DNA of 64,000 bases from Microbispora sp. ZYX-F-249 (GCF_039649665.1 NZ_JBDJAW010000001.1:1-64000); one strand, 5' to 3'. Shown: positions 45,224 through 54,362, numbered from the stretch's first letter. Notes: generated from the sequence alone by a model not told the origin. Numbers and translations are program-made.

Positions 45224-46333
45224 ATGCACGGCACTCGATTCTCATTACTGCTGGGTCCGGCAGTCCTGTCCGCAGTCACGCTCTGGCCGGCCATCGCATC
45301 GGCCTCCACCGCCGCCCACCCCTCCGGCCTCGCCGCCGCGCTGAGCGCGCCGCGGGCCGAGGAGCCGGGCACCAGCCTCGGCGAACAGTCGGAGGAGGCG
45401 GCCGAGCAGAGCCGGCGCGCGTACGAGGAGGAGAGCGGGTACGGGCGGGAGAGCGCCCAGGAGGGTTCATCGAGCGAGGAGTCGAGCGGCCAGTCCGGCA
45501 GCAACCTCGCCTACCACTCACGCGCCTCGCTGGGCCAGTCGTCCCTGCGCAGCCGCAGCAGCAGTCTCGCGCTCGGCGAGCAGTCCTCGCTGGGCCAGTC
45601 GTCCCTGCGCAGCCGCAGCAGCAGCCTGGCGCTCGGCGAGCAGTCCTCGTACAGCCGTCCGATCAGCTACACGCGGACGATCACCTACCAGCGGCCGGTC
45701 ACGCAGACGCGCATGGTGACCGAGAGCCGTCCGGTCACGTTCACCCGGCAGGTCACCTTCCAGCGCCCGGTCACCGAAACGCGGATGGTCACCCGGATGC
45801 GTCCGGTCACCGAAACGCGCCAGGTGACCTACCAGCGCCCCGTGACCTACACGCGCATGGTCACGGAAAGCCGGCCGGTCACCCGCCAGGTGACCTACCA
45901 GCGCCCGATCACCCAGACGCGGTTCGTCACCGAGTCGCGGCCGGTCACGCGGTATGTGACCTACCAGCGTCCGGTGGTGCGCTATGTCACCGAGAGCCGT
46001 CCGGTGACCCGCCAGGTCACCTACCAGCGGCCCATCACGGAAACCCGGTACGTCACCGAGAGCCGCCCCGTGACCCGCCAGGTCACCTACCAGCGGCCCA
46101 TCACGCAGACGCGGTTCGTCACCGAGAGCCGTCCGGTCAGCTACACCAGGATGGTGCCGGAGACCCACGCGGTGAAGTCCACCCGGTTCGTCACCGAGAG
46201 CCGTCCGGTCAGCTACACGCGCATGATGACCTATCAGCGTCCGATCACCGAGACGCGGTACGTCACCGAGTCACAGCAGGTCAGCAGCTACAGCCGGCCC
46301 ATGATGCACCACTCGAGCGAGTCCTGCGAGTGA
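45224..46333 (+). CDS. Secreted Arg/Thr-rich tandem-repeat protein
   Basis: A 369-residue protein with GGAGAGGAG before the ATG and a signal peptide (residues 1-28, ASA-STA). Residues 40-90 are acidic and Ser-rich; 102-121 and 122-141 are identical 20-residue repeats (SLGQSSLRSR unit). From 142 to about 360 there are some 18 units around RPVT, alternating as TRQVTYQRPI and TRYVTESRPV, giving alternating basic/hydrophobic residues suited to beta-strands. The C terminus is HHSSESCE. It lacks LPXTG or a membrane anchor. No known family was recognised; the repeats resemble those of some planctomycete secreted proteins only in general style. Confidence 0.8.
   Translation: MHGTRFSLLLGPAVLSAVTLWPAIASASTAAHPSGLAAALSAPRAEEPGTSLGEQSEEAAEQSRRAYEEESGYGRESAQEGSSSEESSGQSGSNLAYHSRASLGQSSLRSRSSSLALGEQSSLGQSSLRSRSSSLALGEQSSYSRPISYTRTITYQRPVTQTRMVTESRPVTFTRQVTFQRPVTETRMVTRMRPVTETRQVTYQRPVTYTRMVTESRPVTRQVTYQRPITQTRFVTESRPVTRYVTYQRPVVRYVTESRPVTRQVTYQRPITETRYVTESRPVTRQVTYQRPITQTRFVTESRPVSYTRMVPETHAVKSTRFVTESRPVSYTRMMTYQRPITETRYVTESQQVSSYSRPMMHHSSESCE
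45527..46310 (+). repeat. Coding tandem repeats of the 45.2-kb gene
   Basis: Two 60-bp units (45527-45586 and 45587-45646) are nearly identical. They are followed to about 46310 by degenerate repeats encoding RPVTxTRxVT and TYQRPI/TESRPV phrases, with DNA phrases such as CGCCAGGTCACCTACCAGCG recurring. Confidence 0.85.
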
Positions 46334-46372
46334 GCCGGCGGGCGAGGTCCTGACGGCCGGTGAGGGCCACGA

Positions 46373-46400
46373 GGGGCACGGGCGTTCCCGCCCGTGCCCC
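46373..46400. terminator. Hairpin terminator between convergent genes
   Basis: GGGGCACGGGCG (46373-46384) pairs perfectly with CGCCCGTGCCCC (46389-46400) around TTCC, between the tandem-repeat gene (+) and the sigma/FtsX chimaera (-). Confidence 0.8.
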
Positions 46401-46420
46401 TTCCACGTGTCCGTGCGCGT

Positions 46421-46981
46421 TCAGCGTCCCCTCCCCTGGTGCACGCACTGTGCGGAGGCCTGCTCGAGGTCGTCCCTCCCGCACGCCTCGTGGATGACGT
46501 TGGACACGCCGGGCAGGTCCTTCACCGCCCTGACCACCGCCAGAGGGTCGGCGCCGGGGGCGACCTTGATCCGGAAGGACTCCGGCATGTCCTCGACTCT
46601 GACCGCCTTCAGCAGCTCGGCCAGCGCCAGCAGCACCTGCCTGCGGGACTCGCCGATGAGGACCGCCGTCTCCGCCGAGTCGGCGAGATCGGTGACCCGT
46701 TGCGTCCGGCGCAGCATGACCGCACGGCGGCGCAGCACCGACCGCGACCCGTTGAGCACGCAGGTCCGCAGATAGGCGAGAGTCAGGTCCGGGGGCCGCC
46801 GGCCCTGCAGCCGGGCGAAGACGTCCTGCACCACGTCCTCCGCCGTCTCCAGGTCTCCGACGAGCAGCACCGCGAGCCGCACCAGGCCGACGCGGTGCTC
46901 GCGGTACAGGTCCGCCAGATCGGCCTGGGGAGGCGGCGGGGGCGGCGCGAGCGCCGTCAGCCGTAGGGATTCAGGATCCAT
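46421..46981 (-). CDS. Sigma-70 region 2 fused to an FtsX-like C-terminal fragment
   Basis: A 186-residue frame. Residues 21-90 are ECF sigma region 2 (DLYREHRVGLVRLAVLLVGD, AEDVVQDVFARL, AYLRTCVLNGSRSVLRRR). After LLALAEL (117-123), where SigE-type sigma factors begin region 4, the sequence becomes LLKAVRVEDMPESFRIKV and AVVRAVKDLPGVSNVIHEACG, matching the extracellular domain of FtsX-like proteins often encoded next to such sigma genes. Region 4 and the FtsX membrane segment are both missing. It is best read as an in-frame deletion product of an adjacent sigma-ftsX-like gene pair. It cannot recognise a -35 element, so it may be non-functional or an inhibitor. Confidence 0.72.
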   Translation of the reverse strand: MDPESLRLTALAPPPPPPQADLADLYREHRVGLVRLAVLLVGDLETAEDVVQDVFARLQGRRPPDLTLAYLRTCVLNGSRSVLRRRAVMLRRTQRVTDLADSAETAVLIGESRRQVLLALAELLKAVRVEDMPESFRIKVAPGADPLAVVRAVKDLPGVSNVIHEACGRDDLEQASAQCVHQGRGR

Positions 46982-47047
46982 GCACAGTGAACGCGGACCC
47001 ACGCCGATCCGCTGCTCGGGGTGTCTTCCGGTCCTCGGCACGCGAAA

Positions 47048-47072
47048 GCCCCTCCGGGCGGTCCGGAGGGGC
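47048..47072 (-). terminator. Hairpin terminator of the NTF2-like gene
   Basis: GCCCCTCCGG (47048-47057) and CCGGAGGGGC (47063-47072) form a 10-bp stem followed on the minus strand by TTTCG, 21 nt after the stop codon. Confidence 0.75.
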
Positions 47073-47093
47073 CTCTCGCTTCCGATCCCCGGC

Positions 47094-47480
47094 TCAGGCC
47101 TCGCTCGCGTGCGCCGCCAGCACGCGCCAGCCGTGCTCGTCGGTGTGCACCCAGGTGCGGGTGTAGCGCAGCCGGCCGGCGAACGGCTCCCCCGCGAAGG
47201 CGCCTTCGAGGGTGCCGAGGAAACACGTGACCCCGGTCGTCCCCGAGACGACGACGGTGAGGTCCTCCTCGGCCACCTTCGTCATCACCTGCGTACGCGA
47301 GCGGTGGTTGTGGAGATCGAGCTGCTTGGCCTCCGCGTGCAGCCGGCCGTCCGGCGGTCCCGTGAAGACGAGCCGCTCGTCGAGCAGCCGGTCGAGCTCC
47401 TCCACGTCACCGGTGAGCTGCGCTTTCTGCAGTCGCCGTTCGGCCTCGTACAGCTCGTCCAGAAGGGTGCGGCCTGCCAT
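47094..47480 (-). CDS. NTF2-like (DUF4440-type) protein
   Basis: A 128-residue cone-fold protein: ELYEAERRLQKAQLTGDVEELDRLLDERLVFTGPDG-type start, VTCFLGTLEGAFAGEPFAGRLRYTRTWVHTDEHGWRVLAAHAS end. GGAGAGGAC precedes the ATG at 47480. The function is unknown; such proteins are often ligand-binding or steroid-isomerase-like. It is a single gene with its own terminator. Confidence 0.82.
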   Translation of the reverse strand: MAGRTLLDELYEAERRLQKAQLTGDVEELDRLLDERLVFTGPPDGRLHAEAKQLDLHNHRSRTQVMTKVAEEDLTVVVSGTTGVTCFLGTLEGAFAGEPFAGRLRYTRTWVHTDEHGWRVLAAHASEA

Positions 47481-47586
47481 GGGGGTCCTCTCCGTCGTCG
47501 CTCGTCTCGGCACGACGGTAGCCCCGGCGGTCGCCGCCCCGCCATGGGGCGCGGGCCACGGCAGGACGGCTCCCGGTCTCAGCGGG

Positions 47587-49122
47587 TCACGTGCCGGCGC
47601 CCCGCCTGACTCCCGGCGCGCAGAACGGGCAGAACGGCTCGCGCTGGACGCAGACCTTGACCGCGTCGCTGTCGTTGTCCGGGTCGAGGTCGAGTTCCTC
47701 GCCGCCGACGGTGGCGGTGTTGACCGTCTCTCCGACCGCGGTGGCCTTCGCGTGGACGACCAGCGTGGCCGTCGCGCCACTGGCCAGTGTGCCCACGGTC
47801 CACGTTCCGCCTGCGTACGTGCCGGTCGAGGGCGTGGCCGACAGGAGGGCGAGGGTGGCCGGCAGCGCGTCCTTGACGGCGACACCGGTGGCGTCGCTGG
47901 GACCGGCGTTGGCGACCGTGACACGGTAGGTGACGGTCTCGCCGACGGTCACCTCGGTCGTGTCGGCGGACTTGACCACGCTGAGGTCGACGGCCGGGTT
48001 CACCTCGGTGACGGTCTCACCGCTGGTGGAGGCCAGCGGCTCGGGGTCCGGGCCGAGCCGGTTCTCGTAGTCGACCGCGCCCTGGTTGACGAGCCGCTTC
48101 CCGGCGGCCGCCCGGCCGACCTTGACCCGGAACTCGACGGTGGTGCCGTCCGCCAGCACGGTGTCGTTGGCCAGCCGGCCCGCCGCCGCGCCGGTCGCGC
48201 CGTCCCCCAGCCTGAACGAGACGACACCGGTGGCGGCGTCGAACTCGGCCTGGTCGTCGCCCGCCCCGTCGGTCATGGCGCCGCTGTTCGGGCCGTTCAC
48301 GACGCGGAGCGAACCGGGCACGTACGTCGTCCCGGCCGGGATCCTGTCGGTGAGCCTGACGTTCTGCGCCACGTCGCCGCCCTTGTTGACGGCGGTCATC
48401 CGATAGGTGATCTCGGCGCCGACGTCGACCGGCCCCTGCGGGCTCGCGGACTTGCCGACGACGACGCACGGCGGAGTGCCGAAGAAGACGTCGTCGAGGA
48501 AGTTGCCGACCGACGCGTTGCCCCCGGCGGCGGAGATGGAGCGGAAGGCGAACCTGGTGGTCGTCTGCCCTGCGGGCACGGTGTAGGTGCCGTGGTAGTC
48601 GCCCCACTTCCCGTTGCCGTCGGACATCGTCCCCTGCTGGACGGGGCCCGAGGGGGCGCCGATGTCCAGAGCCATCTGGTCGGTGCCGAGACGTCCGCGG
48701 TGGGACAGCCGCCAGTACAGCTTCTGCCCGGGGGTGGTCGGGCGGTCCTGGTAGAGGGTCGAGACCTGGTTGGCGTTCAGCTCCGCGAACTGCGCGCCCT
48801 CGACCGCCGGGACGTTCATCCGGGGGCTCCAGACCTCGATCCTGTGGTCGGTGGCGGTCGTCCGCCAGCCCGGCACCGCGTTCGGGGTGTTCTGCGAGGC
48901 ATCGGGGAGCGAAGCCCACGTCCCGGTGACGACGGGGTTCTCGAAGCCGCCGTTGACCAGGGCCACCTGCTCGGGGCACGACGCGGGGTTCGGCGCCGCG
49001 GCCACCGCCTGCGCACGGACGGGCGCGGCCCCGGCCGGGACCGGGCCGGACAGCGTCAGGGGCACAGCCGCCGCCACCAGGGCGGCGACGGGGTAACACA
49101 TCCCGGGGATGTGCCTCATCAT
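47587..49122 (-). CDS. Secreted DUF11-repeat protein with N-terminal lectin-like domain
   Basis: A 511-residue protein with AGAGGA before the ATG and a signal peptide (about 1-33, ending AGA-APV). Residues 48-215 form a beta-sandwich beginning ALVNGGFENPVVTGTWASLPD and ending NFLDDVFFGTPPCVVV, as in carbohydrate-binding or lectin-like modules. Two DUF11 domains follow (VGKSASPQGPVDVGAEITYRMTAVNKGG and LSVVKSADTTEVTVGETVTYRVTVANAGPSDATGVAVKD). The Cys-rich end VCVQREPFCPFCAPG is unusual and lacks LPXTG. A surface adhesin-like role is likely. Confidence 0.85.
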   Translation of the reverse strand: MMRHIPGMCYPVAALVAAAVPLTLSGPVPAGAAPVRAQAVAAAPNPASCPEQVALVNGGFENPVVTGTWASLPDASQNTPNAVPGWRTTATDHRIEVWSPRMNVPAVEGAQFAELNANQVSTLYQDRPTTPGQKLYWRLSHRGRLGTDQMALDIGAPSGPVQQGTMSDGNGKWGDYHGTYTVPAGQTTTRFAFRSISAAGGNASVGNFLDDVFFGTPPCVVVGKSASPQGPVDVGAEITYRMTAVNKGGDVAQNVRLTDRIPAGTTYVPGSLRVVNGPNSGAMTDGAGDDQAEFDAATGVVSFRLGDGATGAAAGRLANDTVLADGTTVEFRVKVGRAAAGKRLVNQGAVDYENRLGPDPEPLASTSGETVTEVNPAVDLSVVKSADTTEVTVGETVTYRVTVANAGPSDATGVAVKDALPATLALLSATPSTGTYAGGTWTVGTLASGATATLVVHAKATAVGETVNTATVGGEELDLDPDNDSDAVKVCVQREPFCPFCAPGVRRGAGT

Positions 49123-49286
49123 GAAGGTCCTCTCGTCGTGGCGATCGACCAGGCCGTATGAACGGCGCTGGCACCGCAGGGAAGATTCGTCCGACGACGA
49201 GGCCGGGTGCGGGACGACACGGGTGGCCGTGCCGACAGTTGGCCGGATCTTGTTGTCTCCCGACCCCGCACAGGGAAGATCTAAAT

Positions 49287-49685
49287 CTAGGTCGAGCCCC
49301 CTCGCGGCCAGAACTGGACCAGGAACTGCTCCCGTGGATGCGCTTCGTCGTCCGCCCGCGTGTACACGCGTACGTTCCAGGACCGCTCCGGCTCCCCCAG
49401 GAGCAGGAATCCGTCCTGGACATCCGTGTACAGCTCCGCCACGCAGATCTCGCCGGTCACGGACCGCAGGACGAACGTGGTGTCATCGGCCCATTCGTCT
49501 CGCTGGTCTCCCGGTTCTTCTGGCCACGATTCGAGCGTGACGCTCACGAGGTCGTCCTCCGCCGAGAGACTGAGCGGGCCGCGGCCGGGCACGTCGTCCG
49601 GGCCGCCGGAGAACGACACGTCGACGACGAAGAACGCCCCGTCGTGGACGGCCACTTCGCAGTGGCTACGCGAGATCGGCGGCAT
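49287..49685 (-). CDS. Small protein of a domain shared with the 42.4-kb membrane protein
   Basis: A 132-residue protein starting at ATG with GGAAGG 8 nt upstream; it overlaps the end of the RDD gene by 20 nt, so it is translationally coupled. It is acidic and beta-rich, with FFVVDVSFSGGPDDVPGR, TTFVLRSVTGEICVAELYTDVQDG and a C-terminal SWNVRVYTRADDEAHPREQF motif. The last 40 residues resemble the end of the membrane protein at 42401-43954. No membrane segment or signal peptide is visible, so it is probably cytosolic. The function is unknown. Confidence 0.68.
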   Translation of the reverse strand: MPPISRSHCEVAVHDGAFFVVDVSFSGGPDDVPGRGPLSLSAEDDLVSVTLESWPEEPGDQRDEWADDTTFVLRSVTGEICVAELYTDVQDGFLLLGEPERSWNVRVYTRADDEAHPREQFLVQFWPRGGST

Positions 49686-50730
49686 GCCGGTCGCCTTCCG
49701 CCTCGAACCCGCGAGGCCGGTGGCGTACGACCGCCGCGCCCAGCAGCCGGTCGTGCGGGGCCCGCCCGTCGGGGTCAAGGAACATCCACAACCCATCGGC
49801 GAACAGGAGCACCAGCCCGATGCCGGGGACGGCGGCGAGGAAGGGGAAGGCCAGTGTACGGAGGGCGACCCTGCCTGCTCCCAGCCGTCCGCCCGTCCGC
49901 GCGTCCACCAGGCGCAGGCGCAGCAGCCGCTTGCCTGGCGTCCGGCTCCACACGGTGTGCTGCAGCCAGAAGTAGACAAGCCATGAGGTCAGCGCGAGCA
50001 CCTCTTCGGGCTTCACGGTGCTCGTGAACACGTCGTCGAGCCGTCCCAGGAGCCCTTGGCGGAACCAGGAGAACCCGAGATAGTCCGACGTGACCAGGGT
50101 CCAGGCCGGTTCCACGACGACACGGAGAGCCACGACGACGATCAGATAGTCGATGAACGCCGCCACCGGACGACGCCAGGCCGCCCCGGCCGCGGCCACG
50201 CCCGGCTCCGGAGCGCGCTGCCGCGTCCGGGACGCGGCGTACACCAGCGCCGCCGCGAGCAGCAGGCACAGCTGGTTCGCTCCCCAGCTGCCGAGCACGG
50301 CGCGCACCCACTCCATGCTCAGGATCGGGATCGTCTCGGCGCAGCCGCCCGGCACGCTGTACAGCGGAACGAGAGGCTCGGCGACGGCGATCAGGACGAG
50401 GAGCCCCGCCACCCGCCGGCCGGCGACCCCATGAGCTTCTCCCCGCATGTACGCGAGGAGCCCGAGGAGCACGGCCAGAGCGGGGACCGCGCAGCTTTCG
50501 GCGGTCTCCACCACCCTCGACAGGTCGTCACGGATCGCGGCGAGGGGCCATTCGTCGGCCCCCATCATTCCTACGCACCCGTAGATCTCGAAGGATCCCT
50601 CACCGCCGTCGAGGGCTCTGTCCAGCTCCCATCTCTCCCGCCACAGTTCCCAGGTCGGCACGGCGGCCAGAGCTACCGCGACCGGCCAGGCCGGAACTGC
50701 GAGCCACGACGATCGGTTCGACCGCGACAC
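49666..50730 (-). CDS. RDD-family membrane protein
   Basis: A 354-residue protein with an N-terminal group of helices (about 9-25, 82-93, 104-121, 147-163) and a C-terminal RDD domain: RRPVAAFIDYLIVVVALRVVVEP, HTVWSRTPGKRLLRLRLVDARTGGRLG, and ALRTLAFPFLAAVPGIGLVLLF. The classical Arg-Asp-Asp is RPVAAFIDYL here. RDD proteins have been linked to ion transport, but the N-terminal half has no known relative that I recognise. It is co-transcribed with the small 132-residue protein downstream. Confidence 0.8.
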   Translation of the reverse strand: MSRSNRSSWLAVPAWPVAVALAAVPTWELWRERWELDRALDGGEGSFEIYGCVGMMGADEWPLAAIRDDLSRVVETAESCAVPALAVLLGLLAYMRGEAHGVAGRRVAGLLVLIAVAEPLVPLYSVPGGCAETIPILSMEWVRAVLGSWGANQLCLLLAAALVYAASRTRQRAPEPGVAAAGAAWRRPVAAFIDYLIVVVALRVVVEPAWTLVTSDYLGFSWFRQGLLGRLDDVFTSTVKPEEVLALTSWLVYFWLQHTVWSRTPGKRLLRLRLVDARTGGRLGAGRVALRTLAFPFLAAVPGIGLVLLFADGLWMFLDPDGRAPHDRLLGAAVVRHRPRGFEAEGDRHAADLA

Positions 50731-50766
50731 CGCGATCCCTTCGTGATCCCGCGGCGGACGGCCGCG

Positions 50767-51207
50767 CTAGGGAAGATCAGAGATACGGTGATCACCGTAG
50801 GGGCCGGTGCGGACGTCGCGCCACCAGATCGGCCGGGCGTCCACGAGATAGACGACGAAGGGGATCCACCAGATCAGATCGTTGGTGGCGACGAGGATTC
50901 CCGACGAGATCGGCCACTGGCCGGTGGAGACGAGCCACAGCCAGCCGAGCGGGCCGACGACCTTGCCGGCGAGCCCCACGGCCGCGATCAGGAAGCCCCG
51001 CTCGGGCCGCAGCGCCACGTCCAGGTACAGCACGCCGTACAGCGCCAGGACCATGCCCAGGGTCGTGAAGATCTGCGGATGGTTCTGGAGCGGCATGCCC
51101 GCGAACCGGAAGAGCCACTGCGCGTCCAGGGCCGCGTACGCGCCCCAGGCGATGTTGTAGACCCCGGCGGCGACGAAGACGGCCCGGTGCAGACGCCGGC
51201 GTCTCAT
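50767..51207 (-). CDS. Four-helix integral membrane protein
   Basis: A 146-residue protein with four hydrophobic segments (about 9-24, 43-58, 71-88, 106-122), starting MRRRRLHRAVFVAAGVYNIAWGAYAAL. A longer GTG start at 51255 is in frame but weaker. The ALRPERGFLIAAVGLAGKVVGPLGWLW segment is typical of small uncharacterised actinobacterial membrane proteins. No function can be given. Confidence 0.65.
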   Translation of the reverse strand: MRRRRLHRAVFVAAGVYNIAWGAYAALDAQWLFRFAGMPLQNHPQIFTTLGMVLALYGVLYLDVALRPERGFLIAAVGLAGKVVGPLGWLWLVSTGQWPISSGILVATNDLIWWIPFVVYLVDARPIWWRDVRTGPYGDHRISDLP

Positions 51208-51273
51208 CGCGGTTCCGCCCCGTGTCGCCACGTCATCCTCCGGCACGCCCGTCACCTGTCCATTCCCGATGTC

Positions 51274-51972
51274 TCAGACGGCGGCGAGCAGCGCGTCGAG
51301 CGGCCGAGGCAGGCGGTCCCGGCCGAGCGCCGCCTCGACCAGCAGCCGTGCGTAGCGGAGCTTGCGGCGCGAGCCGCTGCCCAGGAACCGCCGGATCTGC
51401 GCTTCGGGCTCCCGGCCGCGCCATTCGGGCTGGCTCTGCAACGAGTGGAACGCCCTGAGGTCGCCGTGGGAGTCGAAGAGCGCCTCGATCTCCACGCTGC
51501 CCACGGCGCGGATCAGCTCGTCCTCCAGGTCGTTCACGCAGACGTAGAACCCGAGGTGCTCCATGTCGGCGCGCGTGCGGGGCGAGCCGACCCGGTTCGC
51601 GACCATCGCGCGCCGGAATATCTCCTCCTCGTGCAGGTCGCACAGACCCGCCAGACGCATCCGGGTGCCCGGCGGCCCCAGCCCGGTCAGGAATCGGCCG
51701 ATCGCGTGCGCCCCGCCGATCGGCACGATCACGACCCGCTCCGTCGCGAGATCCCGGCCACGGCCCACCGCGGCCGTCTCCAGGGCGATCTGGTCGCTGG
51801 GGCCCTCGACGAGCACCATGGTCACGGCGTCGCCGGCCGCCGCCAGAGCCCGCTCCATCGCCCGGAGCGGGGCGTCAGGGCCGCTCTCATAACCGTCGAG
51901 CGCCCGGCCGCGGAGGGCTTCGACCGGCGTGCCGCGCCCGTCACCCGTGCCGGTTCGCCGAGTCGTAGCCAT
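51274..51972 (-). CDS. Stand-alone TOPRIM-domain (OLD-type) protein
   Basis: A 232-residue protein (from MATTRR) with a TOPRIM-like core: VTMVLVEGPSDQIALETAAVGRG supplies the catalytic Glu and EGxSD motif, VVIVPIGGAHAIGRFL and MRLAGLCDLHEEEIF the DxD-like acidic region (DLHE here instead of DAGE). It lacks the ATPase domain of OLD nucleases, so it may work with a partner or as a phosphotransfer/nuclease domain alone. The C-terminal helical part is RRFLGSGSRRKLRYARLLVEAAL. An upstream TTG start at 52008 is possible. Confidence 0.75.
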   Translation of the reverse strand: MATTRRTGTGDGRGTPVEALRGRALDGYESGPDAPLRAMERALAAAGDAVTMVLVEGPSDQIALETAAVGRGRDLATERVVIVPIGGAHAIGRFLTGLGPPGTRMRLAGLCDLHEEEIFRRAMVANRVGSPRTRADMEHLGFYVCVNDLEDELIRAVGSVEIEALFDSHGDLRAFHSLQSQPEWRGREPEAQIRRFLGSGSRRKLRYARLLVEAALGRDRLPRPLDALLAAV

Positions 51973-52038
51973 GGCCGCATCATCGACGACGCACAAGGCG
52001 GCCGACAAACGATTAACACGGACACGGACGTCGGCGGC

Positions 52039-54297
52039 TCATGAGCCCGCGCGCACGACCTCCCGCGCCGCACGGGCCAGCTCCTCGTCGTACGGCCGGC
52101 CCAGCTCGCGGGCGAGCCCGATGGCCCGGTCGAGCAGCGCCAGCGCCTCGTCACGGCGGCCCGCCACGCGGCACGTCTCGGCGTAGGTGTGCAGGAAGTC
52201 CATCTCCAGCTGCACCTCGGCCAGCGGTTCCAGCAGCTCGAAGGCCCGGCGGTGGTGTTCGAGCGCTTTGTCGGGCGCACCCGTGATCCGCAGCGCGACC
52301 CCGAGGTAGTTGTGGCACCACGCCTGGTTGTGCTGGAGATTGTGCTGCTCGGACAGCTTGAGCGCGTCGTGCAGCGTCCGCAGTGACTGCGCCGGGTCGT
52401 CCGGCGCCAGCGCGAGACCGAGGGTGACGAGCCCGGTGACCTGTGCGGGCCCGTCCGCCAGGGCGACCGAGACCCGGGCGAGTTCGACGGCTTCCGCGCG
52501 CCGCCCGAGGTGGAGCGTCACCCATCCCTCGAAGGCCAGCGCCTGGGACTGGCCCGTGGGGCGCCCGATCTTCTCGAACAGCTCGCGTGCCCGCCGGAAG
52601 TGCGCCCGCGCCGCTTCGAGGTCGCCCAGATCCCGGCGTACCAGGCCGATGCGCAGCGCCAGGGCGGCCGCGATGTCGTCGTCCGGCGGCCCCGACCGCT
52701 CGGCCAGTTCGTACGCGGACAGCGCCTCGGAGAGGCGTCCGGCGGCGGCCCGGGCGTAGCCGAGGTCCGCGAGCAGCGAAGCCCGCTCCTGGTCACGGCC
52801 GAGACGTGCCGCGGCGGCCGCGGCGGCCTCGAGCAGGCGCGCCTGGTCGTCGGTCCCGCGATGCCGGAAGAACCAGACCCGCATGGTCTGCGGCAGCTCG
52901 GCCACCACCTCGTCCTCGCCGAGCCGTACGGCGGCGTCGAAGCAGGCCACCAGGTTGACGTACTCGAGGTCGAACCAGGCCATGGCCTTCGCCGGATCCC
53001 CAGGGGCGGGCTCCGTGCGCTGCGGCGAGGGCAGCGTCCGTTCGTGGGCGACGGCCTGGGCCAGATAGTGCCGCAGGACCCGGCGCAGGGCCTCGTCCGC
53101 CCGGGGCTCCTCGTCGGCGGCGAGGTCCGCCGCGTACTGCCGGATGAGATCGTGCATCCGGTAGCGCCCGGGCGAGGGCTCCTGGACCAGGTGGGCGTCG
53201 ACCAGCTCCTCCAGCGCGGCGGCGGCCCGGCCGGGCGGCATGTCGGTGAGCGCGCCCGCCACCGCGGCGTCGAAGTCGGCGCCCGGCAGCACGCCCAGCA
53301 ACCGGAACATGCGACGCTCGACCGCGTCGAGCTGATGCAGCGACATGCCGAAGACGGAGTCGAAGCGGCCGGGGGTGGCGCGCAGCCGCTCGGCCAGCAC
53401 CGCCACCGACCAGCCCGGGCGGTGGCGGAGCCGCGCGCCCGCCATCCGCAGCGCCAGCGGGAGCCCGCCGCACTGGCGCAGCACCTGGCCGACCGCCTCC
53501 TCTTCGGTGAGCGCGAGCCCGGCCGCCCGCGCGAACAGGTGCACCGCGTCGCCGTCGGCCAGCGGCTCCAGGGACACCGGCGGCACTCCGTCCAGGCTGA
53601 CCAGCCGGTGGCGGCTGGTGACCAGGACCGCGGACTTCCCCGCGCCGGGCAGCAGCGGGCGCACCTGCTCGGCGTCGACCGCGTTGTCGAGCACGACGAG
53701 AACCCGCCGGCGGGACAGCTCCGACCGCCACAGCGCCGCGCGTTCGGCGGTGCCGGCCGGGGGGTGCGTGACGTCCAGCGCGTCCAGCAGCCGGCCCAGC
53801 GCGGCGTGCGGTTCCAGTGGCTGCTGACCCGGGGTGAAGCCCTGCAGGTCGAGATAGAGCCCGCCGTCCGGATACGAAGGAGCGAGCCTGTGGGCCACGT
53901 GCACGGCCAGGCTCGTCTTGCCCACGCCCGCCATGCCGTCGACCGCGGCCGCGCCGGTGGTGCGCAGCAGCTCTTCGACCAGCGCGGACTCCGCTTGCCT
54001 GCCGGTGAAGTCGAACAGGTCGCCCGGCAGGTCGTTGCGGCGCCGCACGGGTGCCGCGCCGGCTTCGGTCGCCTCGGCCCACAGCGCGCGCAGTGGCCGG
54101 GGATCGCGTCCCACGGCCCGGCACAGCGCCACGACGGCCTCCCACGGCGGCACGAGCTGTCCGGTCAGATATCTGGACAAAGACGAGCTGCTCAGATTCG
54201 TCTGGCGGGCGAGGGCGCGCAGGCTGAGCCCGCTCAGCTCCTTGATCCGGGCGAGCTGGGCCACCAGTCGTTCCTGGGGGCTGGACACGTGGAACAC
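52039..54297 (-). CDS. XRE-NB-ARC-TPR regulator (AfsR-like STAND protein)
   Basis: A 752-residue protein. Residues 7-60 are an XRE-type helix-turn-helix ([36 protein letters not shown]); the NB-ARC domain begins at about 97 with P-loop GMAGVGKTS (121-129), [27 protein letters not shown] and [15 protein letters not shown]. From about 520 to 740 there are TPR-like helical repeats. STAND proteins switch with ATP and a ligand. It is divergent from a carboxymuconolactone decarboxylase-like gene, with tandem 10-bp repeats between. GTG at 54297 or 54288 may start it. Confidence 0.87.
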   Translation of the reverse strand: MFHVSSPQERLVAQLARIKELSGLSLRALARQTNLSSSSLSRYLTGQLVPPWEAVVALCRAVGRDPRPLRALWAEATEAGAAPVRRRNDLPGDLFDFTGRQAESALVEELLRTTGAAAVDGMAGVGKTSLAVHVAHRLAPSYPDGGLYLDLQGFTPGQQPLEPHAALGRLLDALDVTHPPAGTAERAALWRSELSRRRVLVVLDNAVDAEQVRPLLPGAGKSAVLVTSRHRLVSLDGVPPVSLEPLADGDAVHLFARAAGLALTEEEAVGQVLRQCGGLPLALRMAGARLRHRPGWSVAVLAERLRATPGRFDSVFGMSLHQLDAVERRMFRLLGVLPGADFDAAVAGALTDMPPGRAAAALEELVDAHLVQEPSPGRYRMHDLIRQYAADLAADEEPRADEALRRVLRHYLAQAVAHERTLPSPQRTEPAPGDPAKAMAWFDLEYVNLVACFDAAVRLGEDEVVAELPQTMRVWFFRHRGTDDQARLLEAAAAAAARLGRDQERASLLADLGYARAAAGRLSEALSAYELAERSGPPDDDIAAALALRIGLVRRDLGDLEAARAHFRRARELFEKIGRPTGQSQALAFEGWVTLHLGRRAEAVELARVSVALADGPAQVTGLVTLGLALAPDDPAQSLRTLHDALKLSEQHNLQHNQAWCHNYLGVALRITGAPDKALEHHRRAFELLEPLAEVQLEMDFLHTYAETCRVAGRRDEALALLDRAIGLARELGRPYDEELARAAREVVRAGS

Positions 54298-54362
54298 CGT
54301 ACCCGTCCCGGCCCACGCGGACGGATCAGCGGTACGTCCGCGCTGCTCAGCCGGGTTCCACC

